A stretch of DNA of 64,000 nucleotides from NCBI RefSeq assembly GCF_001746835.1, contig NZ_CP016094.1:3797501-3861500 (forward strand), in the 5' to 3' direction. Position numbers and translations under genes: made by a program. Below are positions 42,828-52,280 of the stretch, piece after piece (position 1 is the first letter of the stretch; every line of letters starts with the position of its first letter). A model generated the notes under the pieces. That model was not told the origin of the DNA. It saw nothing but the letters and a program-made list of their open reading frames with translations, and did no database searches. Source of the DNA: Lacunisphaera limnophila. Lineage in GTDB: Bacteria > Verrucomicrobiota > Verrucomicrobiia > Opitutales > Opitutaceae.

Positions 42828-44603
42828 GTGAATCCCGCCCCCCTCATTCCCGACACCGCCCCCTTCACGCCCGAGCAGCGCGCCTGGCTCAACGGCTTCC
42901 TCGCCGGTGTCTTCTCCCGCTCCGCCGTTGCCTCCCCTGTGGGAGCGAGCTCGCTCGCGACTCCGGCGCTCGCGCCGCTGACGATCCTCTTCGGCACCCA
43001 GACCGGCACCGCCGAGACCCTCGCCAAAAAAGCCGCCAAGGAAGCCGGCAAGCGCGGCTTCGCCCCCATCATCTTCGACCTGGCCCAGACCGACCTCGCC
43101 AAACTCGCCCAGGAGAAAAACGTCCTGATCATCACCAGCACCTACGGCGACGGCGAGCCCCCCGACACCGTCAAGGCCCTGCACACCGCCCTAAAATCTG
43201 AAATCTCCAATCTGAAATCTCCCATGTGCACGGCGCTCAGCGCCGTGCGCTATTCGGTCTGCGCCCTCGGCGATACCAACTACGCCCAGTTCTGCCAATG
43301 CGGCAAGGACCTCGACACCTGGCTCGGGCAACTCGGCGCCACCCGCACCACCCCGCGCACCGACTGCGACCTCGACTACGACGCCCCCTTCACCGCCTGG
43401 CTCGACCAGGCGCTCGCGGCTTTGGGTTCCGCCCCTGTGGGAGCGAGCTCGCTCGCGACTGGGTCTCCCGAGGTCACGACCAAGGTCGCTCCCACCCATG
43501 AGGAAATCACCTACACCAAACAAAACCCCTTCCCCGCCTCCGTCCTCACCGTCCGCCACCTCAACGGCCCCGGTTCAGGCAAGGAGGTCAACCACGTCGA
43601 GTTCTCCCTCGCCGGCTCCGGGTTAACCTACGAGGCCGGCGACGCCCTCGGAGTGCTGCCGCAAAACTGCCCCCAACTCGTCGCGGACATCCTGTCCCTC
43701 CTCGGCTGCGACGGCGAGGAAGCCGTCCCGACGCCCGGCGGAGAACTTCCGCTCCGCCGCGCCCTCACCGAGTGTTACGACCTCGGCAAGCCCACGCCCG
43801 AGCTCCTTGCGCTGCTGGCCGGCGTGCCCGTCACTGGAGCCGGGGCGCCCCCGCCCCGGGAGACATCAGCGCCCCACCACGTCATCGACGTACTCCTCGC
43901 CGCGCCCGCGAAACCCGTTCCCGCCGACTTCATTGCCAAGCTGAAGAAACTCCAGCCGCGCCTCTACTCGATCTCCTCCTCCCCCCGGGCGCACCCCGGC
44001 CAGGTCCACCTTACCGTCGGGGCCGTGCGCTACGACCGGGACGGCCGGCCGCGCAAGGGTGTGTGCTCCACCTTCCTCGCCGAGCGCGGGCTTGCCGCCG
44101 GCAAGGTCGGCGTGTTCGTCCACGCCAACAAGTCCTTCCGCCCGCCCGCGGCGCCGGACCTGCCGATGATCATGGTCGGCCCCGGCACCGGCATCGCCCC
44201 TTTCCGGGCCTTCCTCGAGGAACGCCGCGCTACCGGCGCCAAGGGCCGGAACTGGCTCTTCTTCGGCGACCAGAAGGCCTCCGCCGATTTCCTCTACCGC
44301 GAGGAACTGCTCGGCCTGCAGGAATCCGGCGTGCTCACCCGCCTCGACCTCGCCTTCTCCCGCGACCAGGCCGAAAAAATCTACGTCCAGCACCGCATGC
44401 TCGAAAATGCTGCCGAACTCTACGCCTGGCTCGAGGCCGGCGCGCACTTCTACGTGTGCGGCGACGCCTCCCGCATGGCCAAGGACGTCGACCTCGCGCT
44501 CCACCAGGTCATTGAAAAAGCCGCCGGAAAATCCCCCGACCAAGCTGCCGCCTATGTGCAGGCCCTTAAGTCCGCGAAGCGCTACCAACGCGATGTTTAC
44601 TGA
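42828..44603 (+). CDS. Diflavin reductase (CysJ-like) of the nitrate locus, carrying several repeat insertions
   Basis: 591 aa. Flavodoxin domain (about 50-195, FGTQTGTAETLAKKAA, STYGDGEPPD, LGDTNYAQFC) and a ferredoxin-NADP reductase-like domain (about 225-590, RLYSISSSPRAHPGQ, GPGTGIAPFRAFLEERR, FFGDQ, YVCGDASRMAKDV) ending in the typical aromatic YQRDVY. It should pass electrons from NADPH via FAD and FMN to the siroheme enzyme NirA encoded 37 nt upstream. GTG start at 42828. PVGASSLAT appears twice, and LKSEISNLKSP plus CTALSAV appear once, all encoded by palindromic repeats placed in linkers or loops. Confidence 0.88.
   Translation: MNPAPLIPDTAPFTPEQRAWLNGFLAGVFSRSAVASPVGASSLATPALAPLTILFGTQTGTAETLAKKAAKEAGKRGFAPIIFDLAQTDLAKLAQEKNVLIITSTYGDGEPPDTVKALHTALKSEISNLKSPMCTALSAVRYSVCALGDTNYAQFCQCGKDLDTWLGQLGATRTTPRTDCDLDYDAPFTAWLDQALAALGSAPVGASSLATGSPEVTTKVAPTHEEITYTKQNPFPASVLTVRHLNGPGSGKEVNHVEFSLAGSGLTYEAGDALGVLPQNCPQLVADILSLLGCDGEEAVPTPGGELPLRRALTECYDLGKPTPELLALLAGVPVTGAGAPPPRETSAPHHVIDVLLAAPAKPVPADFIAKLKKLQPRLYSISSSPRAHPGQVHLTVGAVRYDRDGRPRKGVCSTFLAERGLAAGKVGVFVHANKSFRPPAAPDLPMIMVGPGTGIAPFRAFLEERRATGAKGRNWLFFGDQKASADFLYREELLGLQESGVLTRLDLAFSRDQAEKIYVQHRMLENAAELYAWLEAGAHFYVCGDASRMAKDVDLALHQVIEKAAGKSPDQAAAYVQALKSAKRYQRDVY
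42937..42961 (+). repeat. REP element, family B, inside the diflavin reductase gene
   Basis: CTGTGGGAGCGAGCTCGCTC then GCGAC: the palindrome GAGCGAGCTCGCTC sits behind a GTGGG head. Translated as PVGASSLAT ahead of the flavodoxin domain. Confidence 0.88.
43193..43248 (+). repeat. AAATCTGAAATCT tandem repeat plus GCACGGCGC hairpin inside the diflavin reductase gene
   Basis: AAATCTGAAATCTCCAATCT and so on (43193-43221), then a perfect hairpin GCACGGCGC-TCA-GCGCCGTGC (43228-43248). Translated as KSEISNLKSPMCTALSAV in the flavodoxin domain, in a surface-loop position between two strands. Confidence 0.75.
43434..43497 (+). repeat. REPIN-like pair, family B, between the two domains of the diflavin reductase
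   Basis: First arm GTGGGAGCGAGCTCGCTCGC (from 43434 with its CCT) and an inverted second arm GACCAAGGTCGCTCCCAC ending at 43497. Translated as PVGASSLATGSPEVTTKVAP in the linker between the flavodoxin and FAD domains. Confidence 0.85.
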
Positions 44604-44614
44604 GCTCTCATCCC

Positions 44615-44643
44615 ATAGGCCCTATAAGTCGTATAGGGCCTAT
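44615..44643. repeat. Perfect ATAGGCCCTATA hairpin between two reductase genes
   Basis: ATAGGCCCTATA (44615-44626), loop AGTCG, TATAGGGCCTAT (44632-44643). Each arm is itself nearly palindromic. It lies in the 48-nt spacer before the DmsB-DmsC fusion; without a T-tract it is more likely a repeat than a terminator. Confidence 0.75.
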
Positions 44644-44651
44644 TCCGAATA

Positions 44652-46199
44652 ATGGTCGCCCGACGGAAACAACCTCCGCTGCTCAATTTGGTCGAGGAGT
44701 TGCTCGCCGAGCAAAGCCGCCTGCAAACCCCGGTGGCCCGCGCGAGCATCGCCCACGACCAGCTCTCAAGTCTCAGGTCTCAAATCTCAAATTACCAGAG
44801 CCTCATCCCGCTCTCTACCCCCGGTCCCGGCGAACAATACGCCTTCGAGGTGGATCTCGATGCCTGCTCCGGCTGCAAGGCCTGCGTCGTCGCCTGCCAT
44901 TCCCTCAACGGTCTCGATGACGGCGAGGCCTGGCGCGATGTCGGCCTCGTGGCCGGCGGCTCTGGCGCCGCGCCCTACCAGCAGACCATCACCACCGCCT
45001 GCCACCACTGCGCCGATCCCGCCTGCCTCAACGGCTGTCCGGTGCTGGCCTACGAGAAGGCCCCCCTCACCGGCATCGTCCGTCACCTCGATGACCAGTG
45101 CATCGGCTGCCAGTATTGCATTCTGAAATGTCCCTACGATGTGCCGAAATACAACGAGCGCCTCGGCATCGTGCGGAAATGCGACCTGTGCCACCAGCGC
45201 CTCGCCGTCGGCGAGGCCCCCGCCTGCGCCCAAGCCTGCCCCACCCACGCCATCAAGATCGTGACGGTCACCGTTTCCCCCATCGCAAATCTTAAATCTG
45301 AGATTTCAAATCCTGATTTCCTCCCCTCCGCCCCCGACCCGTCCTACACCCAACCCACGACGCGTTACGTCACGCAGCGTCCCGTGCCCGCCAACACCCG
45401 GGCCGCCGACGCCACCCTGCTGCGCCCGCAACCAGCCCACTGGCCGCTGGTCATCCTGCTCACGCTGCTGCCCTTCGCCATTTGCCTGCAGACTGTCTTG
45501 CTCACCCCGCTCGCCGCCGGGGCACCGGCCCTGCTGCGCTGGCTGCCTCTTGCGCTCGGCGCCACCGGCCTCGGCGCCGCCACGCTTCACCTCGGCCAGC
45601 CGCTGCGGGCGTGGCGCGTCTTTCTCGGCCTGCGCCGCTCCTGGTTCAGCCGTGAGGCCGTCCTCTTCGGCGCCTGGTTCGGCCTCACCGGGGCGGCGGC
45701 CCTGTTGCCTTTCGTACTCCCCCGGCCCGGGCTGACGGATTCCCTCGCCCTCGCGGCCGCAGTCACCGGGCTCCTCGGCCTGGGTTGTTCGGTCATGATC
45801 TATGTGGACACCCGTCGGCAATTCTGGCGCCTGAGCCACACGGCCCCCCGCCTGCTCGGCACTGGTCTGGTCCTGGCCCTGGCCACGGTGGCACCGGTGA
45901 CCGCCGCGCTCGTCCTATTCGCCAAATTAGTCATCGAGTCCCTCAGTCTGCCCGGCGCCAGCACCTCCGCCCGCCTGCTCCGCGGCCCGCTGCGCCGCGC
46001 CACGATCCTGCGCTACACCCTCGGCCTGCTCGCCTTCCTCGCCCTGCTCGCCCGATCCACCCCCGAACACGTCACTTATTACGTGACAGTGGCTGGGCTT
46101 CTCGCCGGCGAGGGGGTCGAGCGCTCCCTGTTCTTCCGCGCCGTCGACGCCCCCAAGATGCCCGGCCAGCCCGACCCCCGCCGGCCCGGTCACCCATGA
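44652..46199 (+). CDS. DmsB-DmsC fusion: four-cluster ferredoxin plus membrane anchor, electron donor for nitrate reductase
   Basis: 515 aa. The N-terminal half (about 60-210) holds four [4Fe-4S] motifs: [37 protein letters not shown] and CDLCHQ...CAQACP. The C-terminal half (about 255-495) has about eight membrane helices of the DmsC/YnfH type, joined by a linker that contains repeat-derived LKSEISN. It would take electrons from the quinone pool, through the clusters, to the nitrate reductase encoded next (overlap ATGA). No Tat signal is present, so the Fe-S part is probably cytoplasmic. Another repeat-derived segment (LRSQISN) lies before the first cluster. Confidence 0.85.
   Translation: MVARRKQPPLLNLVEELLAEQSRLQTPVARASIAHDQLSSLRSQISNYQSLIPLSTPGPGEQYAFEVDLDACSGCKACVVACHSLNGLDDGEAWRDVGLVAGGSGAAPYQQTITTACHHCADPACLNGCPVLAYEKAPLTGIVRHLDDQCIGCQYCILKCPYDVPKYNERLGIVRKCDLCHQRLAVGEAPACAQACPTHAIKIVTVTVSPIANLKSEISNPDFLPSAPDPSYTQPTTRYVTQRPVPANTRAADATLLRPQPAHWPLVILLTLLPFAICLQTVLLTPLAAGAPALLRWLPLALGATGLGAATLHLGQPLRAWRVFLGLRRSWFSREAVLFGAWFGLTGAAALLPFVLPRPGLTDSLALAAAVTGLLGLGCSVMIYVDTRRQFWRLSHTAPRLLGTGLVLALATVAPVTAALVLFAKLVIESLSLPGASTSARLLRGPLRRATILRYTLGLLAFLALLARSTPEHVTYYVTVAGLLAGEGVERSLFFRAVDAPKMPGQPDPRRPGHP
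44763..44792 (+). repeat. AAATCTCAAATT-type repeat inside the DmsB-DmsC gene, copy 1
   Basis: Repeated units CTCAAGTCTCAGGTCTCAAA and ATCTCAAATT, translated as [10 protein letters not shown], upstream of the first cluster motif. Confidence 0.6.
45287..45312 (+). repeat. AAATCTTAAATCT/AGATTTCAAAT inverted repeat inside the DmsB-DmsC gene, copy 2
   Basis: Left arm AAATCTTAAATCT and right arm AGATTTCAAAT. Translated as NLKSEISN in the linker between the ferredoxin and membrane halves, in the same frame as the copy in the diflavin reductase. Confidence 0.7.
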
Positions 46200-48469
46200 A
46201 CACCCTCGACGATCTCCTGCACGCCCGTACCGGGCCAATGACGAGCGAGCTCGTGCAACGCCCCGGCGACTTCGGCCTCGGCCAGCTCCCCGCTCGACTC
46301 GCGCCCGCCGGTACGGCCAAATCCATCTGCGGCTACTGCAGCACCGGGTGCTCGCTGCAGATCCACCTAAACGCCGCGGGCGAAGCCATCAACCTCACCC
46401 CGGACCCGGACCACCCGGTCAACCTGGGCATGGCCTGCCCGAAAGGCTGGGAGTCCCTCGCCCCGCTCGCGGCCCCCGACCGCTGCACCACCCCGTTGCT
46501 CCGCGACGCCACCGGCGTCCTCCAACCCGTCACCTGGCCCGAGGCCCTCGCCGTTTTCACCGACCGCCTGAAGGCCATCCAAGCCCAACACGGTCCGGGC
46601 TCGGTCGCCGTCCTCAGCACCGGCCAGATCATGACCGAGGAAATGGCCCTGCTCGGCGCGCTGACGAAGTTCGGCATGGGCATCGCCGACCTCGACAGCA
46701 ATACGCGTCAGTGCATGGCCACCTCGCACGTGGCCTACAAGCAGTCCTATGGTTTCGACGCCCCGCCCTTCACCTACGCTGACTTCGAAGAAAGCGATGT
46801 CCTGGTCTTTGTCGGCGCCAACCCCTGCATCGCCCACCCGATCATGTGGCAACGCGTGATGCGAAACCGGCGCCAGCCCACCCTCATCGTCGTCGACCCG
46901 CGCCGCACGGAAACCGCCATGGCCGCGACCCTGCACCTGCCCGCCTACCCCAAGAGCGACCTCACCCTGCTCTACGGCCTCGCCCGCGAGGTCATCCGCC
47001 GGGGCGCCGTGGACGCGGCCTTCGTCGCCGCGCACACCACGGGCTTCGCCGCCTTCGCCACCTTCGTCGAAGCCTTCACCCCGGCCCGCGTCAGCGCCGA
47101 AACCGGCCTGTCGACCGCGGATTTAGACCGGGCCGCGGCCGCGATCTGCCGCCCGGGCGCCCGCGTTTCCTACTGGTGGACGATGGGCGTGAACCAAAGC
47201 CACCAGGCCACCCGCACCGCCCAGGCCCTCATCAACCTCTCGCTCATGGCCGGACAGATCGGGAAACCCGGCACCGGCGCCAACTCGATCACCGGCCAGT
47301 GCAATGCCATGGGCTCGCGTCTCTTTGGCAACGCGACCTCGCTCGTCGGCGGTTACGACTTCGCCAATGCGGCCCATCGCACCCATGTCGCCGGCATCCT
47401 CGGGATCGACGCGGCCCTGATCCCCGCGCAACCCAGTCGCGCCTATGACCGCATCCTCGACGCCGTCGAGACCGGCGAGATTCGCGCCCTCTGGATCATC
47501 GCCACCAACACCGCGCATTCCTGGATCAACTCAGGCAAATTCGCCCGCCTGCGTGACCAGCTCGATTTCCTCGTGGTGCAAGACATGTACGCCACGACCG
47601 AGACCGCCCAGCAGGCCGACCTCGTGCTGCCCGCCGCCGGCTGGGGCGAGAAGCAGGGCGTGTTCATCAACAGCGAGCGCCGCCTCGGCTACGCCCGGAA
47701 GGTCGCCCGGGCTCCCGGCCTGGCCCTCAGCGATTTCTCGATCTTCAAGCTCGTGGCCGAGGCTTGGGGCTGCGGCCCGCTGTTCACCCGCTGGTCGTCG
47801 CCCGCCGCCGCGCTGCAAATCCTGAAGGACCTCTCCCGCGGCCAGCCCTGCGACTTCACCGGCATCCGCGACCACGACCACATCGAGGAACAAGGAGGCA
47901 TCCAGTGGCCCTATCCGGATTCTACTTTTTGTAGGGCGGGATCGCCGAATCCCGCCGCGCCCGAGGCGGGGTTCGGCGACCCCGCCGTACCCCCACCCGA
48001 CCGCGAGCGCCGCCTTTTTGCCGACGGCCAATTCCCCACCCCTGATGGACGCGCCCGGTTCCTCTTCGACGAGCCCGCGCCGCTGCCGGAGCCGGTCGAC
48101 GCCGCCTACCCGTTCCTCCTGAACACCGGCCGCGGCTCCTCCGCCCAATGGCACACCGGTTCGCGCACGGACAAGAGCGCCGTCCTCCGCCAACTCGCCC
48201 CCACCGTGCCGTGGATCGAGATCCATCCCACCGACGCCACCGCCCTCGGCCTCAGCACCGGCCAGACGGTCGCCATCCGCTCCCGTCGCGGTGAGACCAC
48301 CGCGCTGGCGGTCGTCACTCCCATCGTGCAACCGCGCCAGGTCTTCATGCCAATGCATTTCCCGGAAGTGAACCGCCTCACCTTCCCCGCGTACGATCCC
48401 CACTCCCGCCAACCAGCCTACAAAGCCTGCGCGGTATCATTGGCTTCGGTGAATGATAGTTCAGCCTGA
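46196..48469 (+). CDS. nasA: Assimilatory nitrate reductase, molybdopterin catalytic subunit, with an in-frame REPIN
   Basis: 757 aa. N-terminal [4Fe-4S] motif [12 protein letters not shown]...CPKGWE, then Mo-bis-MGD domains with [21 protein letters not shown] (Mo-ligand Cys in RQCM), [33 protein letters not shown] and a C-terminal cofactor-binding domain ([18 protein letters not shown]...[10 protein letters not shown]). It reduces nitrate to nitrite. No Tat signal, so cytoplasmic. The stretch [18 protein letters not shown], between the catalytic and C-terminal domains, is encoded by a REPIN. ATG 46196 overlaps the preceding stop. Confidence 0.92.
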   Translation: MNTLDDLLHARTGPMTSELVQRPGDFGLGQLPARLAPAGTAKSICGYCSTGCSLQIHLNAAGEAINLTPDPDHPVNLGMACPKGWESLAPLAAPDRCTTPLLRDATGVLQPVTWPEALAVFTDRLKAIQAQHGPGSVAVLSTGQIMTEEMALLGALTKFGMGIADLDSNTRQCMATSHVAYKQSYGFDAPPFTYADFEESDVLVFVGANPCIAHPIMWQRVMRNRRQPTLIVVDPRRTETAMAATLHLPAYPKSDLTLLYGLAREVIRRGAVDAAFVAAHTTGFAAFATFVEAFTPARVSAETGLSTADLDRAAAAICRPGARVSYWWTMGVNQSHQATRTAQALINLSLMAGQIGKPGTGANSITGQCNAMGSRLFGNATSLVGGYDFANAAHRTHVAGILGIDAALIPAQPSRAYDRILDAVETGEIRALWIIATNTAHSWINSGKFARLRDQLDFLVVQDMYATTETAQQADLVLPAAGWGEKQGVFINSERRLGYARKVARAPGLALSDFSIFKLVAEAWGCGPLFTRWSSPAAALQILKDLSRGQPCDFTGIRDHDHIEEQGGIQWPYPDSTFCRAGSPNPAAPEAGFGDPAVPPPDRERRLFADGQFPTPDGRARFLFDEPAPLPEPVDAAYPFLLNTGRGSSAQWHTGSRTDKSAVLRQLAPTVPWIEIHPTDATALGLSTGQTVAIRSRRGETTALAVVTPIVQPRQVFMPMHFPEVNRLTFPAYDPHSRQPAYKACAVSLASVNDSSA
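47931..47990 (+). repeat. REPIN (two inverted family A elements) inside nasA
   Basis: GTAGGGCGGGATCGCC...CCCGCC (47931-47956) followed by the inverted GGCGGGGTTCGGCGACCCC...GTAC (to 47990). The whole 60-bp element is translated in frame, 20 codons, inside the nitrate reductase. Confidence 0.9.
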
Positions 48470-48560
48470 AAATCCATGATACTTCCGCTTCGTGCCGTGC
48501 CTCAGCGCCGGATTTGTGTCCACTCGTGTACATTCTTGGTTACATCCCCTTAGGACCGCC

Positions 48561-49049
48561 ATGCCCCTGACCCTAACCACCGTGCTGAGCCTGAACCGGA
48601 TTTTCATTTCCGAGGGACACAGTTTTTTCGGCCGGCATGGCCTGGGTTCACTCAACCATCCCGTCCGGGAGGTGCCACAGATCGAGTGTATCGCCGGCCG
48701 CGGCCTTAAGGGCGACCGTTTCTTCGACCACCAACCCGACTACAAGGGTCAGGTCACCCTTTTCTCCACCGAGGTGTTCGCTGAACTTCGCGCCGCCGTG
48801 AATCTGCCTGAGGCCAGTCCCGCCGCCCTTCGGCGCAACCTGCTGGTGACCGGCGCCGACCTGAACGAACTCATCGGGGCGGAATTCGAACTGCAGGGCG
48901 TGCGGCTCCTCGGCACCGAGGAATGCCGTCCCTGCTATTGGATGGACGAGGCCCTCGGCCCCGGCGCCGAGGCCTGGCTGAGAGGCCGCGGCGGCCTGCG
49001 GTGCCGGATCCTGTCCGACGGCTGGCTGCGGGCCCAGCCCGCCCGGTAG
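48561..49049 (+). CDS. MOSC-domain protein
   Basis: 162 aa, a single MOSC domain: IECIAGRGLKGDRFFDHQPDYKGQVTLFSTEVF, RRNLLVTGADLNELIGAEFELQGVRLLGTEECRPCYWMD, with the conserved Cys in ECRPC. MOSC domains bind the molybdenum cofactor or sulfur carriers, which fits the location after nasA and before mobA. The stop TAG (49047-49049) lies inside the GTAGG head of a REP-like repeat. ATG 48561 starts MPLTLTTVLSLNRIFISEG. Confidence 0.88.
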   Translation: MPLTLTTVLSLNRIFISEGHSFFGRHGLGSLNHPVREVPQIECIAGRGLKGDRFFDHQPDYKGQVTLFSTEVFAELRAAVNLPEASPAALRRNLLVTGADLNELIGAEFELQGVRLLGTEECRPCYWMDEALGPGAEAWLRGRGGLRCRILSDGWLRAQPAR

Positions 49050-49110
49050 GAGCCGGCTTGCAGGCTACCCGGCTGCCGGCTAATCCTCACCGCGCCTGCC
49101 CGCAGGCTGC
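49046..49110. repeat. GTAGGAGCCGGCTTGC REP-like pair overlapping the MOSC stop
   Basis: GTAGGAGCCGGCTTGCAGGC followed by GGCTGCCGGC and CCTGCCCGCAGGCTGC. The GTAGG head supplies the TAG stop codon of the MOSC gene. Confidence 0.65.
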
Positions 49111-49121
49111 ATCCATCCGGC

Positions 49122-49745
49122 ATGATCCCCGCCAATCAACTCACCGGCGCCGTGCTCGCGGGCGGACATTCCCGCCGCATGGGCCGCGACAAGGCCACGC
49201 TCGCCCACGAGGGCCGGCCGCTGTGGGAGCGCCAGGCCGCCGTGCTGCGCGACGCCGGGTGCGCGTTCGTCGGGGTCGTCCGTCAGCCGGGCCAGGCGCC
49301 GCTCGGTCTGCCCGAACCGGTGTTGCTCTGGCACGATGCGGTCGCCGACGCCGGCCCGCTCGCCGGCTTGCACGCCGCGCTGAGTTCCTCCCGCACGCTC
49401 CTCGTCGCCGTGCTCGCGGTCGACATGCCGCGCATCGATGCCTGGTGGTACCACTGGCTGGGCAGCTACTGCGGCAGCAACATCGGGGCCGTGGCCTGCC
49501 GGCCCGACGGCAGCTATGAACCGCTCGCGGCGATTTACCCCCGCACCGCGCTCGTCGAGGCCACCGCGCGCTTGGCCGGCCCCGACCGCTCCCTGCAGGC
49601 CCTGGCCGGGGCCCTGATGACCCGTCATCTCCTGCGCAGTGTGCCGCTGCCCGAGGGCGAACTCTGGCGCGTGGCCAACTGGAACACGCCCGCCGACCGC
49701 GTCAGCGGGCCGGATCCACACCCGGAGTCGTCTCCGTTGGCGTGA
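49122..49745 (+). CDS. mobA: Molybdenum cofactor guanylyltransferase MobA
   Basis: 207 aa. It attaches GMP to molybdopterin to form MGD, the cofactor of NasA. The nucleotide-binding start is LTGAVLAGGHSRRMGRDKATL, followed by DAGPLAGLHAAL and AVDMPRID. The last ~15 residues overlap the convergent hybrid kinase gene (end 49702). Its place next to nasA fits cofactor supply for nitrate reduction. Confidence 0.92.
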   Translation: MIPANQLTGAVLAGGHSRRMGRDKATLAHEGRPLWERQAAVLRDAGCAFVGVVRQPGQAPLGLPEPVLLWHDAVADAGPLAGLHAALSSSRTLLVAVLAVDMPRIDAWWYHWLGSYCGSNIGAVACRPDGSYEPLAAIYPRTALVEATARLAGPDRSLQALAGALMTRHLLRSVPLPEGELWRVANWNTPADRVSGPDPHPESSPLA

Positions 49746-52212
49746 GCTGCCGCTTCACCGCCGCCATCAGGTCGCTCATTTCATAGGGCTTGCTCAGCAC
49801 CTCGCTGAATCCGAGCCGCGCCAATTCTGCCAGGCGATAGCGCTGATCCAAACCGGACACCCCGATGATCCGCACGCCTGGTGACAAGGCGAGCAAGCGT
49901 GGCACCAAGGTCGGTCCGTCCATCTCGGGCATCGAAAAATCGGTGATGACCAACGCCACCTCCGCCCGGTGCTGCTTCAGCATTTCGAGTGCTTGCGCCC
50001 CGCCCGTCGCCGTGAGCACGGGATGGCCCATGCGCTCCAGCAATCGCCCCGTCACCAATCGCACCGCGGGATCATCGTCCACGATCAGCACGTGCGCTCC
50101 GGTCGGGGTCACCGCCTGGATGCTCGGGGTAGCCGCCGGGCTCGAGCCCGGCAGACCCGACCAGACCGGCAGGAACACGCGGAACGTCGTCCCCTGCCCC
50201 GGTTGGCTGGCGACGCGGACGAAGCCGTGATGGTCTTTCACGATGCCGTGCACGGTCGCGAGCCCCAGACCGGTGCCCTTGCCCAGGGGCTTGGTTGTGA
50301 AGAAGGGATCGAAGATCCGTTCCATGATTTCCGGCGGAATGCCATGGCCGGTGTCGGCGACGCTCAGCACCACGTGCGGCCCGTCTTTGGCTCCGGCGAC
50401 CCCGCTCACGTCCGCCCGCTCCAAGCCCAGGGTGATCGTCCCGCCCGCGCTGATGGCGTCGCGCGCATTCACACAGAGATTCATGAGCACCTGGTGCAGC
50501 TGGTTGGGTTCCGCCTCGATCAGCCCGGCGGTTTCACCCGCCTGTTCCACGATGGAGATTCCCTTGGGCAACGTCGCGCGCATGAGCTGCGCCATGTCCC
50601 GCAACAACTGCCGCGGGTCCAGGGGCACGCGTTCCTGGGCCAGGTTCCGGCTGAAGGCCAGCAGCTGGCGCACGATCGCCGCGCCCCGGCGCCCGCCATC
50701 GTCGAGCAGGCCCATCAGTTCACGGTCGCGGGCGTCGGCGAGCTTGTCGCGGAGGATGCCGCTCGCCATCAGCATCGGGGTGAGGATGTTGTTCAGATCA
50801 TGGGCCACGCCGCTGGCGAGCGTCCCCACGGCCTCGAGCCGCTGGCTGTGCAGCAGCTGCGCCTCCAGCTCCTTGCGCTCAGTGATGTCGGTATGCGTGC
50901 CCATGACCCGCACCGGCTGGCCGGCGGGATCGCGTTCCACCACCTTCGCGACCGACCGGAACCATTTCCACCCGCCAGCCTTCGTTTTCTGCCGGTATTC
51001 TATGGATTCGATTTTCCCCGTCTGCATTCCACCCCGGTATCCTTGCAGCGCGGCATCGCGGTCGGCGGGGTGGAGCCGCTCGATCCATGCCGCCAGGCTG
51101 GACTGAAATTCCGCTGGTTCGTAGCCGAGCATCCGGACATATTCCGTGCTGGATATCGTCTCACCGGTCGGCACGTTCACCTCGAACCAACCCTGGTGGC
51201 TGGCTTCCATCGCCAGCCGCAGGCGCTCCTCGTTCAAGCGCAGCGCCTCCTGCGCGTCCTTGCGGCCGGAGATATCCCGGATCGCCGCCACCACCCGATC
51301 GCCCTCCCCGCCCTGCCAGGCCCGCAGCGCCACCTCCGACCAGAAGAGTTCCCCGGAAGCCCGCTTGCTCCGCCATTCGATCAGCTGCGGCTCGCCACGC
51401 AACGCCCGCTGCAGCTTCGCGTGCGCCTCCTGCGCCGAGTACGGGCTCTGGCCCAGGCTGACATCCTCCACCGCCCGCCCGATCAGCCCGGCCCGGTCCG
51501 TCCCGAACAGGGCGCAGGCCTGTTCGTTCACATCCAGGATGCGACCATCAGCCCCGTGCACCATGAGCCCGTCACTCGTGGAGTTGAAGATCTCCCGGTA
51601 GTTGGCCTCGCTCGCCACCAGGCGCGCGGCGGTCTCGCGCACGCGACGCTGTTCGCGGTTGTAACTGGCCAGGATGAACCACGAGACCGAGCCCAGCGCC
51701 AGGAAGCTGCACAGGATGCCGGTCTCCAGATCCACCAGCCGGTCCAGCCGGTTTTGGAACGGCGTGACCCAGTGCGGGAACCGCTGCTCGAGGACGAACA
51801 GCAGACCGACGTTCACCCAGACACCCACGGCCAGCACCCAGCGGGTCCAACCGGTGAACAGCGTGATGACAAAAAGCATCACCGGGTAAAAATAATGCGT
51901 GACGCTGCCATCGGAGCCGGCGTTTAAAAACCAGATGACATCGAGCAGGACCACCAGCACGAACAGAAAGAGGGCGAAGTGGTGCCGGCCGCGCCGCGAA
52001 CGCCAATAGCAGATGGCTCCGGCCAAACCGAGCACCACATTGCCCAGATGCACGCCCCACGGCAGGTTCTGCAGTGCATTCAGCGGCGCGACTACCAGCA
52101 GGCAGAGCACGGCAGTCAGGCCGCAGGTCAGCTGAAAAATACGTATCCGCAGTAGCGTCGCGCCGTCGCTGGCGGGATTTTCCGCGAGGCCCGTGGTCGG
52201 CGGCGCAGTCAT
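49702..52212 (-). CDS. Membrane hybrid histidine kinase (PAS-PAS-HK-REC)
   Basis: 836 aa. About five to six membrane helices occupy residues 28-185. Two PAS domains follow (about 198-318 and 325-447), then the HisKA domain with H471 in [12 protein letters not shown], a GHKL ATPase (NARDA around 583, DTGHGIP, GTGLGLA at 646-652), and a C-terminal receiver (about 706-820) with VDDD and phosphoacceptor D758 in [12 protein letters not shown]. No output partner is adjacent, so signalling is presumably through an unlinked protein. It ends convergently over the end of mobA. Confidence 0.93.
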   Translation of the reverse strand: MTAPPTTGLAENPASDGATLLRIRIFQLTCGLTAVLCLLVVAPLNALQNLPWGVHLGNVVLGLAGAICYWRSRRGRHHFALFLFVLVVLLDVIWFLNAGSDGSVTHYFYPVMLFVITLFTGWTRWVLAVGVWVNVGLLFVLEQRFPHWVTPFQNRLDRLVDLETGILCSFLALGSVSWFILASYNREQRRVRETAARLVASEANYREIFNSTSDGLMVHGADGRILDVNEQACALFGTDRAGLIGRAVEDVSLGQSPYSAQEAHAKLQRALRGEPQLIEWRSKRASGELFWSEVALRAWQGGEGDRVVAAIRDISGRKDAQEALRLNEERLRLAMEASHQGWFEVNVPTGETISSTEYVRMLGYEPAEFQSSLAAWIERLHPADRDAALQGYRGGMQTGKIESIEYRQKTKAGGWKWFRSVAKVVERDPAGQPVRVMGTHTDITERKELEAQLLHSQRLEAVGTLASGVAHDLNNILTPMLMASGILRDKLADARDRELMGLLDDGGRRGAAIVRQLLAFSRNLAQERVPLDPRQLLRDMAQLMRATLPKGISIVEQAGETAGLIEAEPNQLHQVLMNLCVNARDAISAGGTITLGLERADVSGVAGAKDGPHVVLSVADTGHGIPPEIMERIFDPFFTTKPLGKGTGLGLATVHGIVKDHHGFVRVASQPGQGTTFRVFLPVWSGLPGSSPAATPSIQAVTPTGAHVLIVDDDPAVRLVTGRLLERMGHPVLTATGGAQALEMLKQHRAEVALVITDFSMPEMDGPTLVPRLLALSPGVRIIGVSGLDQRYRLAELARLGFSEVLSKPYEMSDLMAAVKRQLTPTETTPGVDPAR

Positions 52213-52280
52213 GCACTAAATAAAATAGCCGCCCCGGTGGTCGGGGCAAGCCCCCAGAGTCCGGCCGGTGACGGCCGGGT

